From the NCBI RefSeq assembly GCF_000173735.1, contig NZ_ACCB01000019.1:1-64000 (forward strand): a stretch of 64,000 nt of DNA, written 5' to 3'. Shown in pieces: positions 19,273-29,791 of this stretch. The notes under the pieces are model-generated. The model saw nothing but the letters and a program-made list of their open reading frames with translations, had not been told where the DNA came from and did no database searches. Both the position numbers and the translations under genes were made by a program. Source of the DNA: Yersinia aldovae ATCC 35236 (GTDB lineage: Bacteria > Pseudomonadota > Gammaproteobacteria > Enterobacterales > Enterobacteriaceae). Each line of letters begins with the position of its first letter. Positions within the stretch are counted from its first letter, which is position 1.

Positions 19273-19718
19273 ACAATTTAGGCCACTTATTGAGTAATTT
19301 GATGACTAACGTTAAGTGGCCGAACGTCTATAATTAAGAGTGTGAGCAGGATCACCACCTGTAATTCTTAGCGCTAAGGTGGCTGTACACACGGGGCAAC
19401 CCGCGCTACCTTAGCCTGAATCACGCGAAGTAACCATTTGTGTGAAAATGAATTAAAAGCCATTTATTGTTAAGGTTATAGAGTTTAGATTAAGCTGTTG
19501 ACAAGGTTATTATGTAACCAGTTAGGGTTGGCTGCTGGTTTACCGGAGTAAAAAACAGCCATTTTCTTTACGTTAAGTTTCAGGCAAAATGCCCGGCCGC
19601 CATAGAGAGACGGCGCGATATCGTTATGAAGTTTCTTTGCTCTTGGGCAAAGGTTTCGGCGATACAGCACGCGAAGCGTTTCTGTATAGCGTTATTTTGT
19701 TAACAAAAACGGTGCAAT
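19273..19718. other. fadJ-sixA intergenic region with an unexplained inverted repeat
   Basis: 446 bases without a convincing gene on either strand. It contains the structured segment 19374-19414. Near the end lies the sixA promoter region, with the ATG at 19719 following a poor ribosome-binding site. No tRNA or known small RNA was recognised. Confidence 0.6.
19374..19414. repeat. Imperfect 10-base inverted repeat with GC-rich loop
   Basis: CTAAGGTGGC (19374-19383) faces GCTACCTTAG (19405-19414) with one mismatch; the loop itself can pair (GGGG with CCCG). An overlapping alternative pairs CCACCT (19355-19360) with AGGTGG (19377-19382). There is no T-run. It could be part of a small RNA or a degenerate dispersed repeat. 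Confidence 0.45.
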
Positions 19719-20210
19719 ATGCAAGTTTTCATTATGCGTCACGGTGACGCGGCCCTTGATGCAGCAAGTGATGCTCAACGGCCTCTAACTCTGTGTGGTC
19801 AGGATGAATCACGTCAGATAGCCTGCTGGCTAAACGATCAGTCTGTGGATGTAGAGCAGATTCTGGTCAGCCCTTATTTGCGCGCAGGGCAGACATTGGA
19901 TGTGGTGCGTGAAGTGATGGTTCTGCCACAAGAGCAGGAAGTCATGCCAGAGTTAACGCCGGGTGGGGATGCGGCTTTTATTTGTTCCTATTTGCAGGTG
20001 TTGGCAAAAGAAGATTGCGCTTCAGTGTTGATAATCTCGCACTTGCCGCTGGTTGGGTATCTGGTTTCAGAACTTTGCCCAGATCAGTGTCCGCCGATGT
20101 TTGCTACCTCGGCTATTGCCTGTGTTGACCTGAATGGTGATACCGGAAGAGGTACGTTCGATTGGCAAGTCAGCCCGTCACAATTGATGGCCAAGGCATG
20201 TCACGGCTAA
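19719..20210 (+). CDS. sixA: Phosphohistidine phosphatase SixA
   Basis: 163 residues. The catalytic RHG motif is at the very start (MQVFIMRHGD, His8), as in the small histidine-phosphatase family. The second conserved His is in ISHLPLVGYL. SixA dephosphorylates phosphohistidine in signalling proteins such as the ArcB HPt domain and the nitrogen PTS. Single gene, convergent with smrB. Confidence 0.94.
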   Translation: MQVFIMRHGDAALDAASDAQRPLTLCGQDESRQIACWLNDQSVDVEQILVSPYLRAGQTLDVVREVMVLPQEQEVMPELTPGGDAAFICSYLQVLAKEDCASVLIISHLPLVGYLVSELCPDQCPPMFATSAIACVDLNGDTGRGTFDWQVSPSQLMAKACHG

Positions 20211-20302
20211 CATGGTATTAATCAATGTTCAAATGGCGCGGCATCTCTGTCGCGCTTTTGTTTTTCTGCCAAACGCTATTTTGTATAACCTGCTGATATT
20301 GA

Positions 20303-20833
20303 CTACTGCGCCAACTCAATTAATACCAAGAGTGCCGCCGTTCCACCCCACTCTTTGGGCGCCTGATGGAATGCCAGTACATCGGGATGTTGCGCCAGCC
20401 ACAGCGGTGTTTGCTGTTTCAGAACATGCTTGCCATGACCATGCATGACGCAGGCACAATGCACATGTTCACGTTTGCACGCCGCAATTAATGCGCCCAG
20501 CTCTTGCTTGGCTTGTTTTTGTGTTAATCCGTGTAAATCCAAAAACATATCAGGTGGGTAGTCGCCACGGCGTAATTTTTTTACTTCAAAATGGTCAACG
20601 CCAGGTCGTACATAGCGCGTCGGGCCTTCGCTATCGAGTTGCGGTTGAAATTCATCAGAAAAATAATAGCTGGCATCAACCTGTTCTTGCAGCAATCGTT
20701 CAGGGGCAATTCTCTTCCCTAATTTGGGTGGCTCCCGGTGCAGAATGGTGTCTTGTTTGAGCTTTTTTGTCCCGGCTATCGATTCTTTAAATAGCTGTAA
20801 CTCATCAGTCGTCAGGTGATATTTATTTTTCAT
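20303..20833 (-). CDS. smrB: Ribosome rescue endonuclease SmrB
   Basis: 176 residues from the ATG at 20833; a TTG eight codons upstream has a poorly spaced Shine-Dalgarno. The C-terminal Smr domain shows [15 protein letters not shown] and [18 protein letters not shown], the two motifs of the MutS-related nuclease fold. In E. coli SmrB cleaves mRNA at collided ribosomes. Divergent from prmB. Confidence 0.94.
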   Translation of the reverse strand: MKNKYHLTTDELQLFKESIAGTKKLKQDTILHREPPKLGKRIAPERLLQEQVDASYYFSDEFQPQLDSEGPTRYVRPGVDHFEVKKLRRGDYPPDMFLDLHGLTQKQAKQELGALIAACKREHVHCACVMHGHGKHVLKQQTPLWLAQHPDVLAFHQAPKEWGGTAALLVLIELAQ

Positions 20834-21057
20834 TATCGATTCATTGTACTTATGCAATTACCTCAGTTTACCTGTTGAGAGTCATCTGTCTAAATAAATG
20901 TGGATATAGAGTTGGCGGCTTCAAGGCGTATTTTATTATTCGGTTATCATTCAACTGATCTATTGCTGCTGATTTGTCGCGGGCTTCATGGCAAACTAGG
21001 GCATAAATAGTGAATTTACGCTCGTAATGATGTTACATACAGTAGCTGGAGAATACC

Positions 21058-21990
21058 TTGGACAAAATTTTCGTCGATGAAGCAGTCAATGAGCTGCACA
21101 CCATTCAGGATATGCTGCGCTGGACAGTGAGTCGTTTTAATGCCGCCAACATTTTCTATGGTCACGGCACGGATAATCCGTGGGACGAAGCCGTACAACT
21201 GGTTTTCCCAAGTCTGTTTTTGCCGATAGATATTCCAGAGGAAATACGCAGTGCGCGCCTGACCTCCAGCGAGCGTCACCGCATTGTTGAGCGAGTTATT
21301 CGCCGAGTCAACGAGCGCATTCCGGTAGCTTACCTGACTAACAAAGCCTGGTTCTGTGGCATGGAATATTATGTTGATGAGCGCGTTCTGGTACCGCGCT
21401 CACCGATCAGTGAACTGATCAATAACCGCTTTGATGGGCTGATTCGCCATCAACCTAAACATATTCTGGATATGTGTACCGGCAGCGGATGCATTGCCAT
21501 TGCTTGCGCCTATGCTTTCCCTGACGCGGAAGTGGATGCCGTGGATATCTCCAATGACGTGTTGGCAGTAACCGAACACAACATCCAGCAGCACGCGATG
21601 GAGCATCAAGTCACGCCGATTCGCTCTGACTTGTTCCGCGATTTACCGCCGATTAAATATGATTTGATTGTCACCAACCCCCCGTACGTCGATGCTGAAG
21701 ATATGGCCGATTTACCGCAAGAGTTCCGTTTCGAACCTGAACTCGGGCTGGCGGCGGGCAGCGACGGCTTAAAACTGGCGCGTCGTATTCTGGCTTGTGC
21801 GCCGGACTTTTTGCAAGATGATGGCGTGCTGATTTGTGAAGTGGGCAACAGCATGGTGCATTTGATGGATCAATATCCAGATGTGCCGTTCACCTGGCTG
21901 GAGTTTGACAATGGCGGTGATGGCGTATTTATGCTAACTAAACAGCAACTAATTGATTGTGCGCTACATTTTACTATGTATCGCGACTAA
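21058..21990 (+). CDS. prmB: Ribosomal protein uL3 glutamine methyltransferase PrmB
   Basis: 310 residues from a TTG codon preceded by GGAG; the protein start [13 protein letters not shown] matches the family, which supports this rare start codon. The SAM-binding motif is [13 protein letters not shown] and the substrate-glutamine motif is NPPY ([12 protein letters not shown]). It methylates a glutamine in uL3. The gene is followed by a 105-base gap and aroC, the order found in E. coli. Confidence 0.96.
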   Translation: MDKIFVDEAVNELHTIQDMLRWTVSRFNAANIFYGHGTDNPWDEAVQLVFPSLFLPIDIPEEIRSARLTSSERHRIVERVIRRVNERIPVAYLTNKAWFCGMEYYVDERVLVPRSPISELINNRFDGLIRHQPKHILDMCTGSGCIAIACAYAFPDAEVDAVDISNDVLAVTEHNIQQHAMEHQVTPIRSDLFRDLPPIKYDLIVTNPPYVDAEDMADLPQEFRFEPELGLAAGSDGLKLARRILACAPDFLQDDGVLICEVGNSMVHLMDQYPDVPFTWLEFDNGGDGVFMLTKQQLIDCALHFTMYRD

Positions 21991-22002
21991 CCGAATGTGT
22001 TA

Positions 22003-22070
22003 ATACCCCCATCGTCTTCAAGGCGCAGGAGAGGCTGCCCTCGCTCGACGTCGTTGGGGTATATTAACCA
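22003..22070. repeat. Imperfect inverted repeat, possible dispersed-repeat remnant
   Basis: Between prmB and aroC, the ends TAATACCCCCATCGTC and GACGTCGTTGGGGTATATTA are imperfect complements. The inner sequence has the TTCAAGGCGCAGG flavour of the degenerate ERIC-like stretches elsewhere in the window. There is no coding capacity. Confidence 0.4.
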
Positions 22071-22095
22071 CAATTTTTGACTTAAAGGAGCTGTG

Positions 22096-23181
22096 ATGGC
22101 TGGGAACAGTATTGGGCAGTTTTTCCGCGTCACCACTTTTGGTGAATCTCACGGCATCGCCTTGGGGTGTATTATTGATGGTGTGCCACCGGGTATTCCG
22201 ATCACTGAAGCTGATATCCAGTTGGATCTCGATCGACGTCGTCCGGGCACATCACGCTATACCACGCAACGCCGCGAACCGGATCAGGTGCGTATTCTAT
22301 CCGGTGTGTTTGACGGAGTTACCACCGGTACCAGTATCGGCTTGATGATTGAAAATACGGATCAACGTTCGCAAGATTACAGCGCCATTAAAGATGTGTT
22401 CCGTCCGGGCCACGCTGATTATACCTATGAGCAAAAATACGGTATGCGCGATTACCGTGGTGGTGGCCGTTCTTCCGCCCGTGAAACGGCGATGCGCGTC
22501 GCGGCGGGGGCAATTGCTAAAAAGTATCTGGCACAGAAGTTTGGCGTGCAGGTACGCGGTTATTTGGCACAAATCGGCGATATTAGCTGTGATTTACTTG
22601 ACTGGGATTTGGTCGAACAGAACCCATTCTTCTGCCCGGATCAGAGTAAGCTGGAGCCGCTCGATGCCTTAATGCGCGAGCTGAAAAAGGCCGGTGACTC
22701 CATCGGAGCCAAGATTACGGTGGTTGCGGAAAACGTGCCAGTTGGTTTGGGTGAGCCGGTGTTCGATCGTCTGGATGCGGACTTGGCTCATGCGCTGATG
22801 AGTATCAATGCGGTGAAAGGCGTTGAAATTGGTGATGGTTTTGCTGTGGTGACCAAACGTGGCAGTGAAAACCGTGATGAAATTACGCCGCAAGGCTTCC
22901 AGAGTAACCATGCGGGGGGGATTTTAGGCGGGATCAGCAGCGGGCAACCGGTCGTTGCTCACATCGCGTTGAAGCCGACATCCAGTATTATGGTGCCGGG
23001 GCGAACCATTAACCGGCAGGGTGAAGCCGTCGAGATGGTCACCCGTGGTCGCCATGATCCTTGTGTTGGCATCCGTGCCGTGCCTATCGCTGAGGCGATG
23101 ATGGCTATCGTGTTAATGGATCATCTGCTACGCCAGCGTGCGCAATGCGGTGATGTGATTTCAGACGTTCCTCGCTGGTAG
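22096..23181 (+). CDS. aroC: Chorismate synthase AroC
   Basis: 361 residues, identical in length to the E. coli enzyme, from the ATG at 22096 (AAGGAG five bases upstream); the overlapping GTG at 22093 is not needed. Signature blocks are [16 protein letters not shown] and [21 protein letters not shown]. It converts EPSP to chorismate using reduced FMN, the last common step of aromatic biosynthesis. A run of seven G in HAGGILGG is in frame. Confidence 0.97.
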   Translation: MAGNSIGQFFRVTTFGESHGIALGCIIDGVPPGIPITEADIQLDLDRRRPGTSRYTTQRREPDQVRILSGVFDGVTTGTSIGLMIENTDQRSQDYSAIKDVFRPGHADYTYEQKYGMRDYRGGGRSSARETAMRVAAGAIAKKYLAQKFGVQVRGYLAQIGDISCDLLDWDLVEQNPFFCPDQSKLEPLDALMRELKKAGDSIGAKITVVAENVPVGLGEPVFDRLDADLAHALMSINAVKGVEIGDGFAVVTKRGSENRDEITPQGFQSNHAGGILGGISSGQPVVAHIALKPTSSIMVPGRTINRQGEAVEMVTRGRHDPCVGIRAVPIAEAMMAIVLMDHLLRQRAQCGDVISDVPRW

Positions 23182-23186
23182 GCGCA

Positions 23187-24029
23187 ATGAAAAAATGGAT
23201 CGCAGTGCCGTGGTTGGCGCTGGTAGGTGCCGTTGTGCTTACTGGCACGGCAATAGCAGCGACGCCCTGGCAACAGATTACGCACCCGGTGGCAGGTGCT
23301 GCGCAGTCGATTGGTGGTTTTGCCAATGGATGTGTAATAGGTGCATTGCCGTTACCGCTTGAGTCGGCAGATTATCAGGTTATGCGGCCAGATCAACGTC
23401 GCTATTTCGGCCACCCCGATTTACTGAATTTTATCCATCGTTTAAGTGCGCAAGCGGATAAACATCAGTTGGGTACTGTGCTGATTGGTGATATGGCAAT
23501 GCCCGCCGGTGGGCGTTTTAGCAGTGGTCATGCCAGCCATCAGTCTGGTCTGGATGTTGATATCTGGCTGCAACTGCCACAACAACGCTGGAGTCAGCAA
23601 CAATTGCTGAAACCCCAACCGATTGATTTGGTTGCCAGCGACGGTAAACGAGTCGTGCCTGCGCTATGGCAACCGCAAGTTGAGAGTCTGATTAAGCTGG
23701 CGGCTAAAGATAATGAAGTGACACGGATTTTTGTCAATCCGGCGATTAAAAAACAGTTGTGTCTGGATGCTGGAATTGATCGCAATTGGTTACACAAAGT
23801 GCGGCCTTGGTTCGGTCATCGTGCTCATATGCATGTAAGATTACGCTGCCCGGCAGATAGCCTGGAGTGCCTGGATCAAGACACCCCACCACCGGGTGAT
23901 GGTTGCGGTGCGGAACTAGAAAGCTGGTTCCAGCCACATCAATCAAGTGCTAAACCGGGTAAAACCTTACCCCCTCCATTGCCGCCTTCATGTCAGGCTT
24001 TGTTGGATAACCATTTCGCTGCGGAATAA
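23187..24029 (+). CDS. mepA: Penicillin-insensitive murein endopeptidase MepA
   Basis: 280 residues with a signal peptide (cleavage near TAIAA). LAS-family metallopeptidase: zinc ligands are seen in [16 protein letters not shown] and [13 protein letters not shown], and conserved cysteines are present. MepA cleaves D-Ala-mDAP cross-links in periplasmic peptidoglycan. It starts six bases after aroC and is followed closely by yfcA, as in E. coli. Confidence 0.96.
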   Translation: MKKWIAVPWLALVGAVVLTGTAIAATPWQQITHPVAGAAQSIGGFANGCVIGALPLPLESADYQVMRPDQRRYFGHPDLLNFIHRLSAQADKHQLGTVLIGDMAMPAGGRFSSGHASHQSGLDVDIWLQLPQQRWSQQQLLKPQPIDLVASDGKRVVPALWQPQVESLIKLAAKDNEVTRIFVNPAIKKQLCLDAGIDRNWLHKVRPWFGHRAHMHVRLRCPADSLECLDQDTPPPGDGCGAELESWFQPHQSSAKPGKTLPPPLPPSCQALLDNHFAAE

Positions 24030-24032
24030 ATC

Positions 24033-24839
24033 ATGGATTGGTTTGCGCTGGGCCCGGCAGTTCTGGGAATATTATTTTTAGTCGCTATATTGGCCGGGTT
24101 TATTGATTCAATTGCGGGTGGCGGCGGCTTGCTTACCGTCCCGGCATTGCTGGCGATAGGGTTACCGCCTGCTCAGGTATTGGCGACCAATAAATTACAA
24201 TCCGTCGGCGGGTCTTTCTCTGCCAGCCTCTATTTTATTCGCCGTGGAGCGGTTAATTTAAAAGAGCAAAAGCTGACTATAGCGCTGACCGTGGTTGGTT
24301 CAATGTTGGGCGCGATTTTAGTTCAGCATATGCGGGCTGATATTCTGCGGCAAATATTGCCGCTGCTGGTGATAGGGATTGGTGTCTATTTTCTGGTTAC
24401 GCCAAAGTTGGGTGAAGCTGACCAACAGCGCCGTTTATCTGCATTACCCTTCGCCTTAATTGCCGGTGGTGGCGTCGGGTTTTATGATGGCTTTTTTGGC
24501 CCCGGAGCCGGTTCCTTCTACGCGCTAGCATTTGTTACCTTATGCGGTTTTAATCTGGCGAAATCCACCGCTCATGCCAAAGTGCTCAATTTTACCTCCA
24601 ATGCTGGCAGCCTGATATTTTTTATTGTTGGCGGCAAAGTGGTGTGGAGTATCGGGCTGGTGATGCTGGTTGGTCAGGTGCTGGGCGCACGCCTTGGCGC
24701 ACATATGGTATTGACCAAGGGGCAAAAATTGATCCGCCCAATGATCGTCGTGGTTTCATTTGTAATGAGCTGCAAGCTGTTATACGACAGCCACGGTAGC
24801 GAGATCTCCTCCTGGCTGGGACTACACGTTTTCGCATAA
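24033..24839 (+). CDS. yfcA: TauE/SafE-family membrane transporter YfcA
   Basis: 268 residues with about eight membrane helices. The family signature GFIDSIAGGGGLLTVPALL is at the N-terminus and GFYDGFFGPGAGSF in the second half, the internal duplication of TauE/SafE (DUF81) proteins. These are thought to move sulfur-containing anions or similar organic anions; the substrate of YfcA is unproven. Four bases after mepA, so probably co-transcribed. Confidence 0.92.
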   Translation: MDWFALGPAVLGILFLVAILAGFIDSIAGGGGLLTVPALLAIGLPPAQVLATNKLQSVGGSFSASLYFIRRGAVNLKEQKLTIALTVVGSMLGAILVQHMRADILRQILPLLVIGIGVYFLVTPKLGEADQQRRLSALPFALIAGGGVGFYDGFFGPGAGSFYALAFVTLCGFNLAKSTAHAKVLNFTSNAGSLIFFIVGGKVVWSIGLVMLVGQVLGARLGAHMVLTKGQKLIRPMIVVVSFVMSCKLLYDSHGSEISSWLGLHVFA

Positions 24840-24906
24840 CTTAAGGCATCAGCTATAGCGGTACGTTTGAGTACCACTGCTGATGCCACCTCTTACGGAT
24901 CAGAGC

Positions 24907-25449
24907 ATGACTCACGACTATCAGCAATTAATCGATATTTTTAATACCTGTTTCAGCGATAAATATAATACGCAATTGGTGAAAGGCGACGATGAACCCA
25001 TCTATCTCCCCGCCGATGCCGAATTTCCTTATCATCGCGTGATTTTTGCTCATGGCTACTATGCCAGTGGAATGCATGAAATATCCCATTGGTGTATTGC
25101 CGGTGAAGAACGGCGCAAGTTGGTGGATTTTGGCTACTGGTATTGCCCGGACGGGCGTGATGCTTTAACCCAGAGCCAATTTGAAGCGGTAGAAATCAAG
25201 CCACAAGCATTGGAGTGGATGTTTTGTGTCGCTGCCGGTTTTCCCTTCAATGTCAGTTGTGACAACCTTGAAGGCGATTGCGAGCCAGACCGCATAACAT
25301 TCCAGCGGAAAGTACGCGAACAGGTGCTTTGGTATCTGGAAAATGGCATATCCCCACGACCCGCAGGCTTTATTCAGGCACTGCAATCGTTTTACAATAC
25401 GCCACCGTTGGCACCCGCGCTTTTCCCTTACCCGGAAGACCTGCTTTAA
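24907..25449 (+). CDS. epmC: Elongation factor P hydroxylase EpmC
   Basis: 180 residues from the ATG at 24907, where MTHDYQQLIDIFN aligns with the family start; an upstream in-frame ATG would add eight residues. The metal-binding HEISHWC motif is clear, as is FDN-like CDNLEGDCEPDR. EpmC hydroxylates the beta-lysylated lysine of EF-P. Downstream yfcL follows after a gap with a degenerate repeat. Confidence 0.93.
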   Translation: MTHDYQQLIDIFNTCFSDKYNTQLVKGDDEPIYLPADAEFPYHRVIFAHGYYASGMHEISHWCIAGEERRKLVDFGYWYCPDGRDALTQSQFEAVEIKPQALEWMFCVAAGFPFNVSCDNLEGDCEPDRITFQRKVREQVLWYLENGISPRPAGFIQALQSFYNTPPLAPALFPYPEDLL

Positions 25450-25454
25450 AACTA

Positions 25455-25520
25455 TCCTTGGTACTTGAAGCCGCAGGGGGTTCTTGCAGCCTACCTGCAA
25501 CGCCAATGACTTCGGATAGA
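25455..25520. repeat. ERIC-like remnant in the epmC-yfcL gap
   Basis: ACTTGAAGCCGCAGGGGG at one side and CCTACCTGCAACGCC at the other resemble the two ends of ERIC-type elements with the interior lost. Similar stretches occur at 25826-25880, 41367-41425 and 63382-63480. Confidence 0.45.
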
Positions 25521-25542
25521 AAATGAATATATTGAGGAAATG

Positions 25543-25830
25543 ATGATCGCAGAGTTCGAAACGCATATTTTAGCGCAGATAGACGACATGGTAGAGCACG
25601 CCAGTGATGATGATTTGTTTGCCGGTGGCTACCTGCGCGGGCATCTGACTCTGGCGGTTGCTGAGTCTGAAGAGTTTGGTGAACACACCGCCGAGCAGCT
25701 ACATGCCAGAGTGCAGACCAGCCTGGATAAAGCCATCAAAGCCGGTGAGCTTTCCCCTCCGGATCAAGTTTTGGTTTTGGGGTTGTGGGATCGTTTACTT
25801 GAGCAAGCCCAAAATCCCCTTTGTCCTTGA
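25543..25830 (+). CDS. yfcL: YfcL family protein
   Basis: 95 residues from the second of two adjacent ATG codons (GAGG five bases upstream of 25543). The motif [23 protein letters not shown] is nearly identical to the E. coli YfcL family. Small, acidic, probably helical and cytosolic; function unknown. Its place between epmC and mnmC is conserved. Confidence 0.9.
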   Translation: MIAEFETHILAQIDDMVEHASDDDLFAGGYLRGHLTLAVAESEEFGEHTAEQLHARVQTSLDKAIKAGELSPPDQVLVLGLWDRLLEQAQNPLCP

Positions 25831-25918
25831 AGCCACAGAGATACTCGCTGCGGCTCCAACGACTTTGGGCATTGACTTCGTCATTGAGCCGCAGAAAAAA
25901 TAGTGCGCAGTCGCTCCG

Positions 25919-27988
25919 TTAGTCTCCGGATAAGGATATACCGGAGCGCTGTTGCACCGGCCTGCCTTTCAGTAATTTTCTAACCCAAAATCGGTTTGGG
26001 TTCAATGCAGCCAGCGTTTTTGCATCCAATGGTAGCGGTTCGTCAAACATTTGCGCCGCCAAAATCTCTGCGACTAACGGCGCACTGCACAAGCCTCGTG
26101 ACCCTAATGCTCCAACCATAAACAATTCCGGCCACACCGGAGCGGGCATTATTTCATCACTACGTTGAATTTTACCGGGTAAATCCTGATATTGCGTCAG
26201 CGTCTTAGCATAATCTGGCACCGCACCGACCATCGGCAAATGATCGCGGATCGCACAGCGCACCCCGCAACGGGCCTGGTTATCGCTGATATCCACTTGT
26301 TGCGGCCAACTGACCTGTGGCAGGCAGCGTAGTAGCCGCTGTTTGTTCTCCTGCTGTTCGGCGGCTCGGAAATCAGTAGCGGTATCGCCACGTTGATAGC
26401 TGGCACCGATGCAGTGGTGTTGATTGGCGGGATTCACCGGTGTTAGATAACCGTCATAACACAGCACTTGCCGTAACGGGCTAAGTTGTGGCGTGGTAGG
26501 AATATGTGAGACTTGCCCGCGCACCGCTGACAGCGGCAGATGCTGAGTTTGTTCCCATTCAGGCAAACGATGACCGGTGGCAAGTATTACCGTAGCATGG
26601 TGTTTGTCCACCACGGGCTGCTGGAAACAGAGCTGCCACCGTTCGTTAACCCGGTCTAGCTGATGCAGTTCATGCTGATAATGGCAAATCATGCCATTGC
26701 GTTGCGCCAGTGCTATCAATACCGTGGTGAGGTCTGAAGGGCAGAGCCAGCCACCTGCCGGATAATGGATGCCATCGTGGGCGCAATCTAGCCCGGCCAG
26801 CGCACTAAGTTGCTCACGGCTCATCCCTTGAGCAAGTTGTTCCGGCCATTGGGTTTGCAGCATTTTGGCAATCTTATTGCGGCTTTTTTCATCAAAGGCT
26901 AATTGGCTGACACCACACCATTGATGGTCAAAGGCGATATCCTGCGCGAGCAGATAGTCATATTGGCGGCGAGCAAAGGTAAAGGCGTGGGTGAAAAAAA
27001 TCTCCAATGCATCATTCTTGCCGTTCAGCAGCGGGTAGAGCGCGCCCTGACGATTACCTGATGCTCCCTGTGCTGGCAGTGTGTCGGCGCAGTAGAGCGT
27101 GATTTGAGCACCACGACGCTGTAATGCCAGTGCTGTCAACGCACTGACAATACCACCGCCGACAATGGCGATATCATCGCAGCGGCTGGCTGATGGGCGG
27201 TGATACCAAGGCGCAGACTGTGCGGTGACACGCTGTGACGCAGGATTATCTGTGGGTAAGGTGCCGGTCAGCATTTCGCGTTTTTGACCAAAACCTTTGA
27301 CTTTGGCGACGTTAAATCCAGCCTGCTGTAAGCCTCGGCGGACAAAGCCTGCGGCGGTAAATGTGGCAAAAGTCCCGCCTGGCCGGGCCATCTGTGCCAT
27401 TGCGCTGAATAACGTCTCATTCCACATATCCGGGTTTTTAGATGGCGCAAATCCATCCAGAAACCAGGCATCAACTTGATTATTCAAACTGGCATCCCGA
27501 TCTGGCAGCAGGGCATTAATATCGCCAAACCATAAATCTAACGTGATGGCCCCCTCAGCCAGCAGCAGGCGATGGCATCCCGCGAGAGGAAGTGGCCAGT
27601 GTGCCCGCAGTTGTTCCGCATAGCAGGCCACTTCAGGTACGCCGGCATGGGTGGCAGCTAAATCTGCTAGTTGAAGAGGGTATTTTTCATAGCTGATATA
27701 GTGCAACCGTTGGAGTTTAGCTGCGGGCTGCTGCTGCTTAAACTGAGCAAAGTCGCGCCATAATGTCAGAAAATTCAATCCAGTACCGAAACCCGTTTCG
27801 GCAAAAATGCAGACTTCCCGTGGATGAACGGCAAAACGTTCGGGAAAACCATTCCCTTTGAGAAAAACGTGATGGGTTTCTTCCAGGCCGTCCTCATTAG
27901 AGAAATAGATATCACCAAACTGTTCCGATACAGGTGTACCCTGTTCATTCCAGCTTAGTATTGCCGTTTGGATTGGGCGTTGGTTCAC
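25919..27988 (-). CDS. mnmC: tRNA 5-methylaminomethyl-2-thiouridine biosynthesis bifunctional protein MnmC
   Basis: 689 residues from the GTG at 27988, where [21 protein letters not shown] fits the family; a TTG at 28009 would add seven residues. The N-terminal methyltransferase domain (about 1-245) has [16 protein letters not shown] and [17 protein letters not shown]. The C-terminal FAD oxidoreductase domain starts with [21 protein letters not shown]. Together they make mnm5s2U34 from cmnm5s2U in tRNAs for Lys, Glu and Gln. Divergent from fabB. Confidence 0.95.
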   Translation of the reverse strand: MNQRPIQTAILSWNEQGTPVSEQFGDIYFSNEDGLEETHHVFLKGNGFPERFAVHPREVCIFAETGFGTGLNFLTLWRDFAQFKQQQPAAKLQRLHYISYEKYPLQLADLAATHAGVPEVACYAEQLRAHWPLPLAGCHRLLLAEGAITLDLWFGDINALLPDRDASLNNQVDAWFLDGFAPSKNPDMWNETLFSAMAQMARPGGTFATFTAAGFVRRGLQQAGFNVAKVKGFGQKREMLTGTLPTDNPASQRVTAQSAPWYHRPSASRCDDIAIVGGGIVSALTALALQRRGAQITLYCADTLPAQGASGNRQGALYPLLNGKNDALEIFFTHAFTFARRQYDYLLAQDIAFDHQWCGVSQLAFDEKSRNKIAKMLQTQWPEQLAQGMSREQLSALAGLDCAHDGIHYPAGGWLCPSDLTTVLIALAQRNGMICHYQHELHQLDRVNERWQLCFQQPVVDKHHATVILATGHRLPEWEQTQHLPLSAVRGQVSHIPTTPQLSPLRQVLCYDGYLTPVNPANQHHCIGASYQRGDTATDFRAAEQQENKQRLLRCLPQVSWPQQVDISDNQARCGVRCAIRDHLPMVGAVPDYAKTLTQYQDLPGKIQRSDEIMPAPVWPELFMVGALGSRGLCSAPLVAEILAAQMFDEPLPLDAKTLAALNPNRFWVRKLLKGRPVQQRSGISLSGD

Positions 27989-28074
27989 GTTGAAAGACTC
28001 GTATCTCAAGGGGTGGAGCGATTCTAACTATGTGGCCTGCTGGGTGCAAATCGTAAAATTTTCTGGCTATATTA

Positions 28075-28091
28075 CGCTGATCGGACTTGTT
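28075..28091 (+). promoter_or_regulatory. FadR-type activator site of fabB
   Basis: CGCTGATCGGACTTGTT matches the FadR consensus core (TGnTCnGACnT) with two deviations. It lies immediately upstream of the FabR palindrome, as in E. coli where FadR activates fabB. Confidence 0.65.
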
Positions 28092-28092
28092 C

Positions 28093-28110
28093 GGCGTACA
28101 AGTGTACGCT
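28093..28110 (+). promoter_or_regulatory. FabR operator of fabB
   Basis: GGCGTACAAGTGTACGCT, an 18-base near-perfect palindrome identical in form to the E. coli FabR site, 50 bases before the fabB ATG. FabR represses fabB in response to the unsaturated/saturated acyl ratio. Confidence 0.8.
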
Positions 28111-28159
28111 AAAGTGCGTTGCAAAATCCCGAATGTAAAATTAGTGGAAGAGGTATTTA

Positions 28160-29383
28160 ATGAAGCGTGCAGTCATTACTGGCTTGGGTATTGTTTCCAG
28201 CATTGGTAATAACCAGCAGGAAGTTCTGGCATCTTTGCGGAAAGGCCGCTCAGGTATTACTTTCTCTCAGGAATTTAAAGACGCAGGTATGCGCAGTCAT
28301 GTCTGGGGCGCTGTTAAGCTCGAGTCCGAGCCTAAAGATCTCATTGACCGCAAAGTGCTGCGTTTTATGAGCGACGCCTCAATTTATGCTTATCTTGCCA
28401 TGCAGGAAGCGATAGCTGACTCTAAATTGACCGAAGAGCAAATTTCTAATTTCCGCAGTGGGCTGGTCGTCGGTTCAGGTGGTGGTTCACCACGTAACCA
28501 GGTTGCCGGCTCTGATGCCATGCGTACCCCGCGCGGTCTGAAAGGCGTTGGCCCGTATATGGTCACTAAAGCGATGGCATCCGGCGTGTCTGCTTGCCTG
28601 GCTACCCCGTTCAAAATCAAAGGGGTGAACTACTCCATCAGTTCTGCCTGTGCAACTTCAGCTCACTGTATTGGCCACGCGGTGGAATTGATCCAACTGG
28701 GCAAACAGGATGTAGTATTTGCTGGCGGCGGTGAAGAGCTGTGCTGGGAGATGTCCTGCGAGTTTGATGCAATGGGTGCATTGTCGACTAAATACAACGA
28801 CACCCCAGAGAAAGCCTCCCGTACTTATGATCAAGACCGTGATGGTTTCGTCATCGCGGGCGGCGGCGGTATGGTGGTGGTAGAAGAGCTGGAACATGCC
28901 TTGGCACGCGGCGCGCACATTTATGCTGAAATTGTGGGCTACGGTGCCACTTCCGATGGCGCTGACATGGTTGCTCCATCAGGTGAAGGCGCAGTACGTT
29001 GCATGAAAATGGCAATGGAAGGCGTTGATACACCAATCGATTACATGAACGTACATGGCACTTCTACACCGGTAGGGGATGTGAAAGAGCTGGGTGCAAT
29101 TCGTGAAGTGTTCGGCGATAACACTCCAGCAATTTCCTCGACTAAAGCGATGACTGGCCACTCACTGGGTGCTGCGGGTGTACATGAGGCTATCTACAGT
29201 TTGTTGATGGTCGAGCATGGTTTTATTGCGCCAAGCATCAATATCGATAATCTGGATGAGCAGGCGGCAGGGATGGATATCATCACTGAGCCAACCGAAC
29301 GTGAGCTGACGACTGTTATGTCTAACAGCTTCGGTTTTGGTGGCACTAATGCCACATTGGTTATGCGCAAATACCCGAAGTAA
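28160..29383 (+). CDS. fabB: 3-oxoacyl-ACP synthase I FabB
   Basis: 407 residues, one more than E. coli. Catalytic triad visible: Cys in [12 protein letters not shown], His in [10 protein letters not shown], His in [11 protein letters not shown], plus the FGFGGTNA loop. FabB is the condensing enzyme required for unsaturated fatty acid elongation. Upstream FadR and FabR sites and a downstream terminator show a single-gene transcript. Confidence 0.97.
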   Translation: MKRAVITGLGIVSSIGNNQQEVLASLRKGRSGITFSQEFKDAGMRSHVWGAVKLESEPKDLIDRKVLRFMSDASIYAYLAMQEAIADSKLTEEQISNFRSGLVVGSGGGSPRNQVAGSDAMRTPRGLKGVGPYMVTKAMASGVSACLATPFKIKGVNYSISSACATSAHCIGHAVELIQLGKQDVVFAGGGEELCWEMSCEFDAMGALSTKYNDTPEKASRTYDQDRDGFVIAGGGGMVVVEELEHALARGAHIYAEIVGYGATSDGADMVAPSGEGAVRCMKMAMEGVDTPIDYMNVHGTSTPVGDVKELGAIREVFGDNTPAISSTKAMTGHSLGAAGVHEAIYSLLMVEHGFIAPSINIDNLDEQAAGMDIITEPTERELTTVMSNSFGFGGTNATLVMRKYPK

Positions 29384-29423
29384 GGTCAATCACAGTGATT
29401 TCTGTTGATTGAAACCGACAGTT

Positions 29424-29452
29424 AAGGCCCGCAAGAGATTGCGGGCCTTTTT
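29424..29452 (+). terminator. Rho-independent terminator of fabB
   Basis: A 10-base perfect stem AAGGCCCGCA/TGCGGGCCTT with a six-base loop and a T-run. Confidence 0.93.
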
Positions 29453-29517
29453 ACTGACTAAATTCACTAAATAGACTTCTCTGATTATAAGATAATCATG
29501 ATTTTTTTATCCACTTC

Positions 29518-29535
29518 ATCTTTTATATAAAAGAT
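29518..29535. promoter_or_regulatory. 18-base perfect palindrome upstream of the diguanylate cyclase
   Basis: ATCTTTTATATAAAAGAT, self-complementary over its whole length, about 257 bases before the GGDEF gene start. Possible regulator-binding site; no regulator can be named. Confidence 0.4.
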
Positions 29536-29610
29536 CTATGGTTGATTACTTTTCTTATAAAAATATCTTATACTAAATAACTTAGGTTTATAACAGTATG
29601 GCAAGTAGGT

Positions 29611-29633
29611 AGTTGATTGCTAATGCATCAACT
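29611..29633. promoter_or_regulatory. Inverted repeat AGTTGAT/ATCAACT
   Basis: Seven-base perfect arms separated by nine bases, in the likely promoter/leader of the GGDEF gene. Could be an operator or a leader hairpin. Confidence 0.35.
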
Positions 29634-29791
29634 TGAATTTAATCTATCTCAACATTAGTTTGCTTTTCTTAAGCCATACTTGCAGTTATGAAATCCTTGC
29701 CTGCCTGAAAACGTTAATTCACTATATCATAACAATAATTAAACGAATCTGTTCTTTGCCATTTAATTTACCAACACAGCAGGGTAGTTCA

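Larger units (their letters stand above)
29384..29791. other. fabB-diguanylate cyclase intergenic region
   Basis: 408 bases without a gene. After the fabB terminator (29424-29452) the DNA becomes very AT-rich, marking entry into a variable segment. It holds an 18-base perfect palindrome (29518-29535) and an inverted repeat (29611-29633), both upstream of the GGDEF gene. The open frame continuing upstream of 29792 does not look like protein. Confidence 0.65.

Noticed and set aside
29633..29791. N-terminal membrane extension of the GGDEF protein
   Set aside because: Hydrophobic-looking but AT-rich, without a ribosome-binding site; the ATG at 29792 has AGGG and begins the soluble protein.
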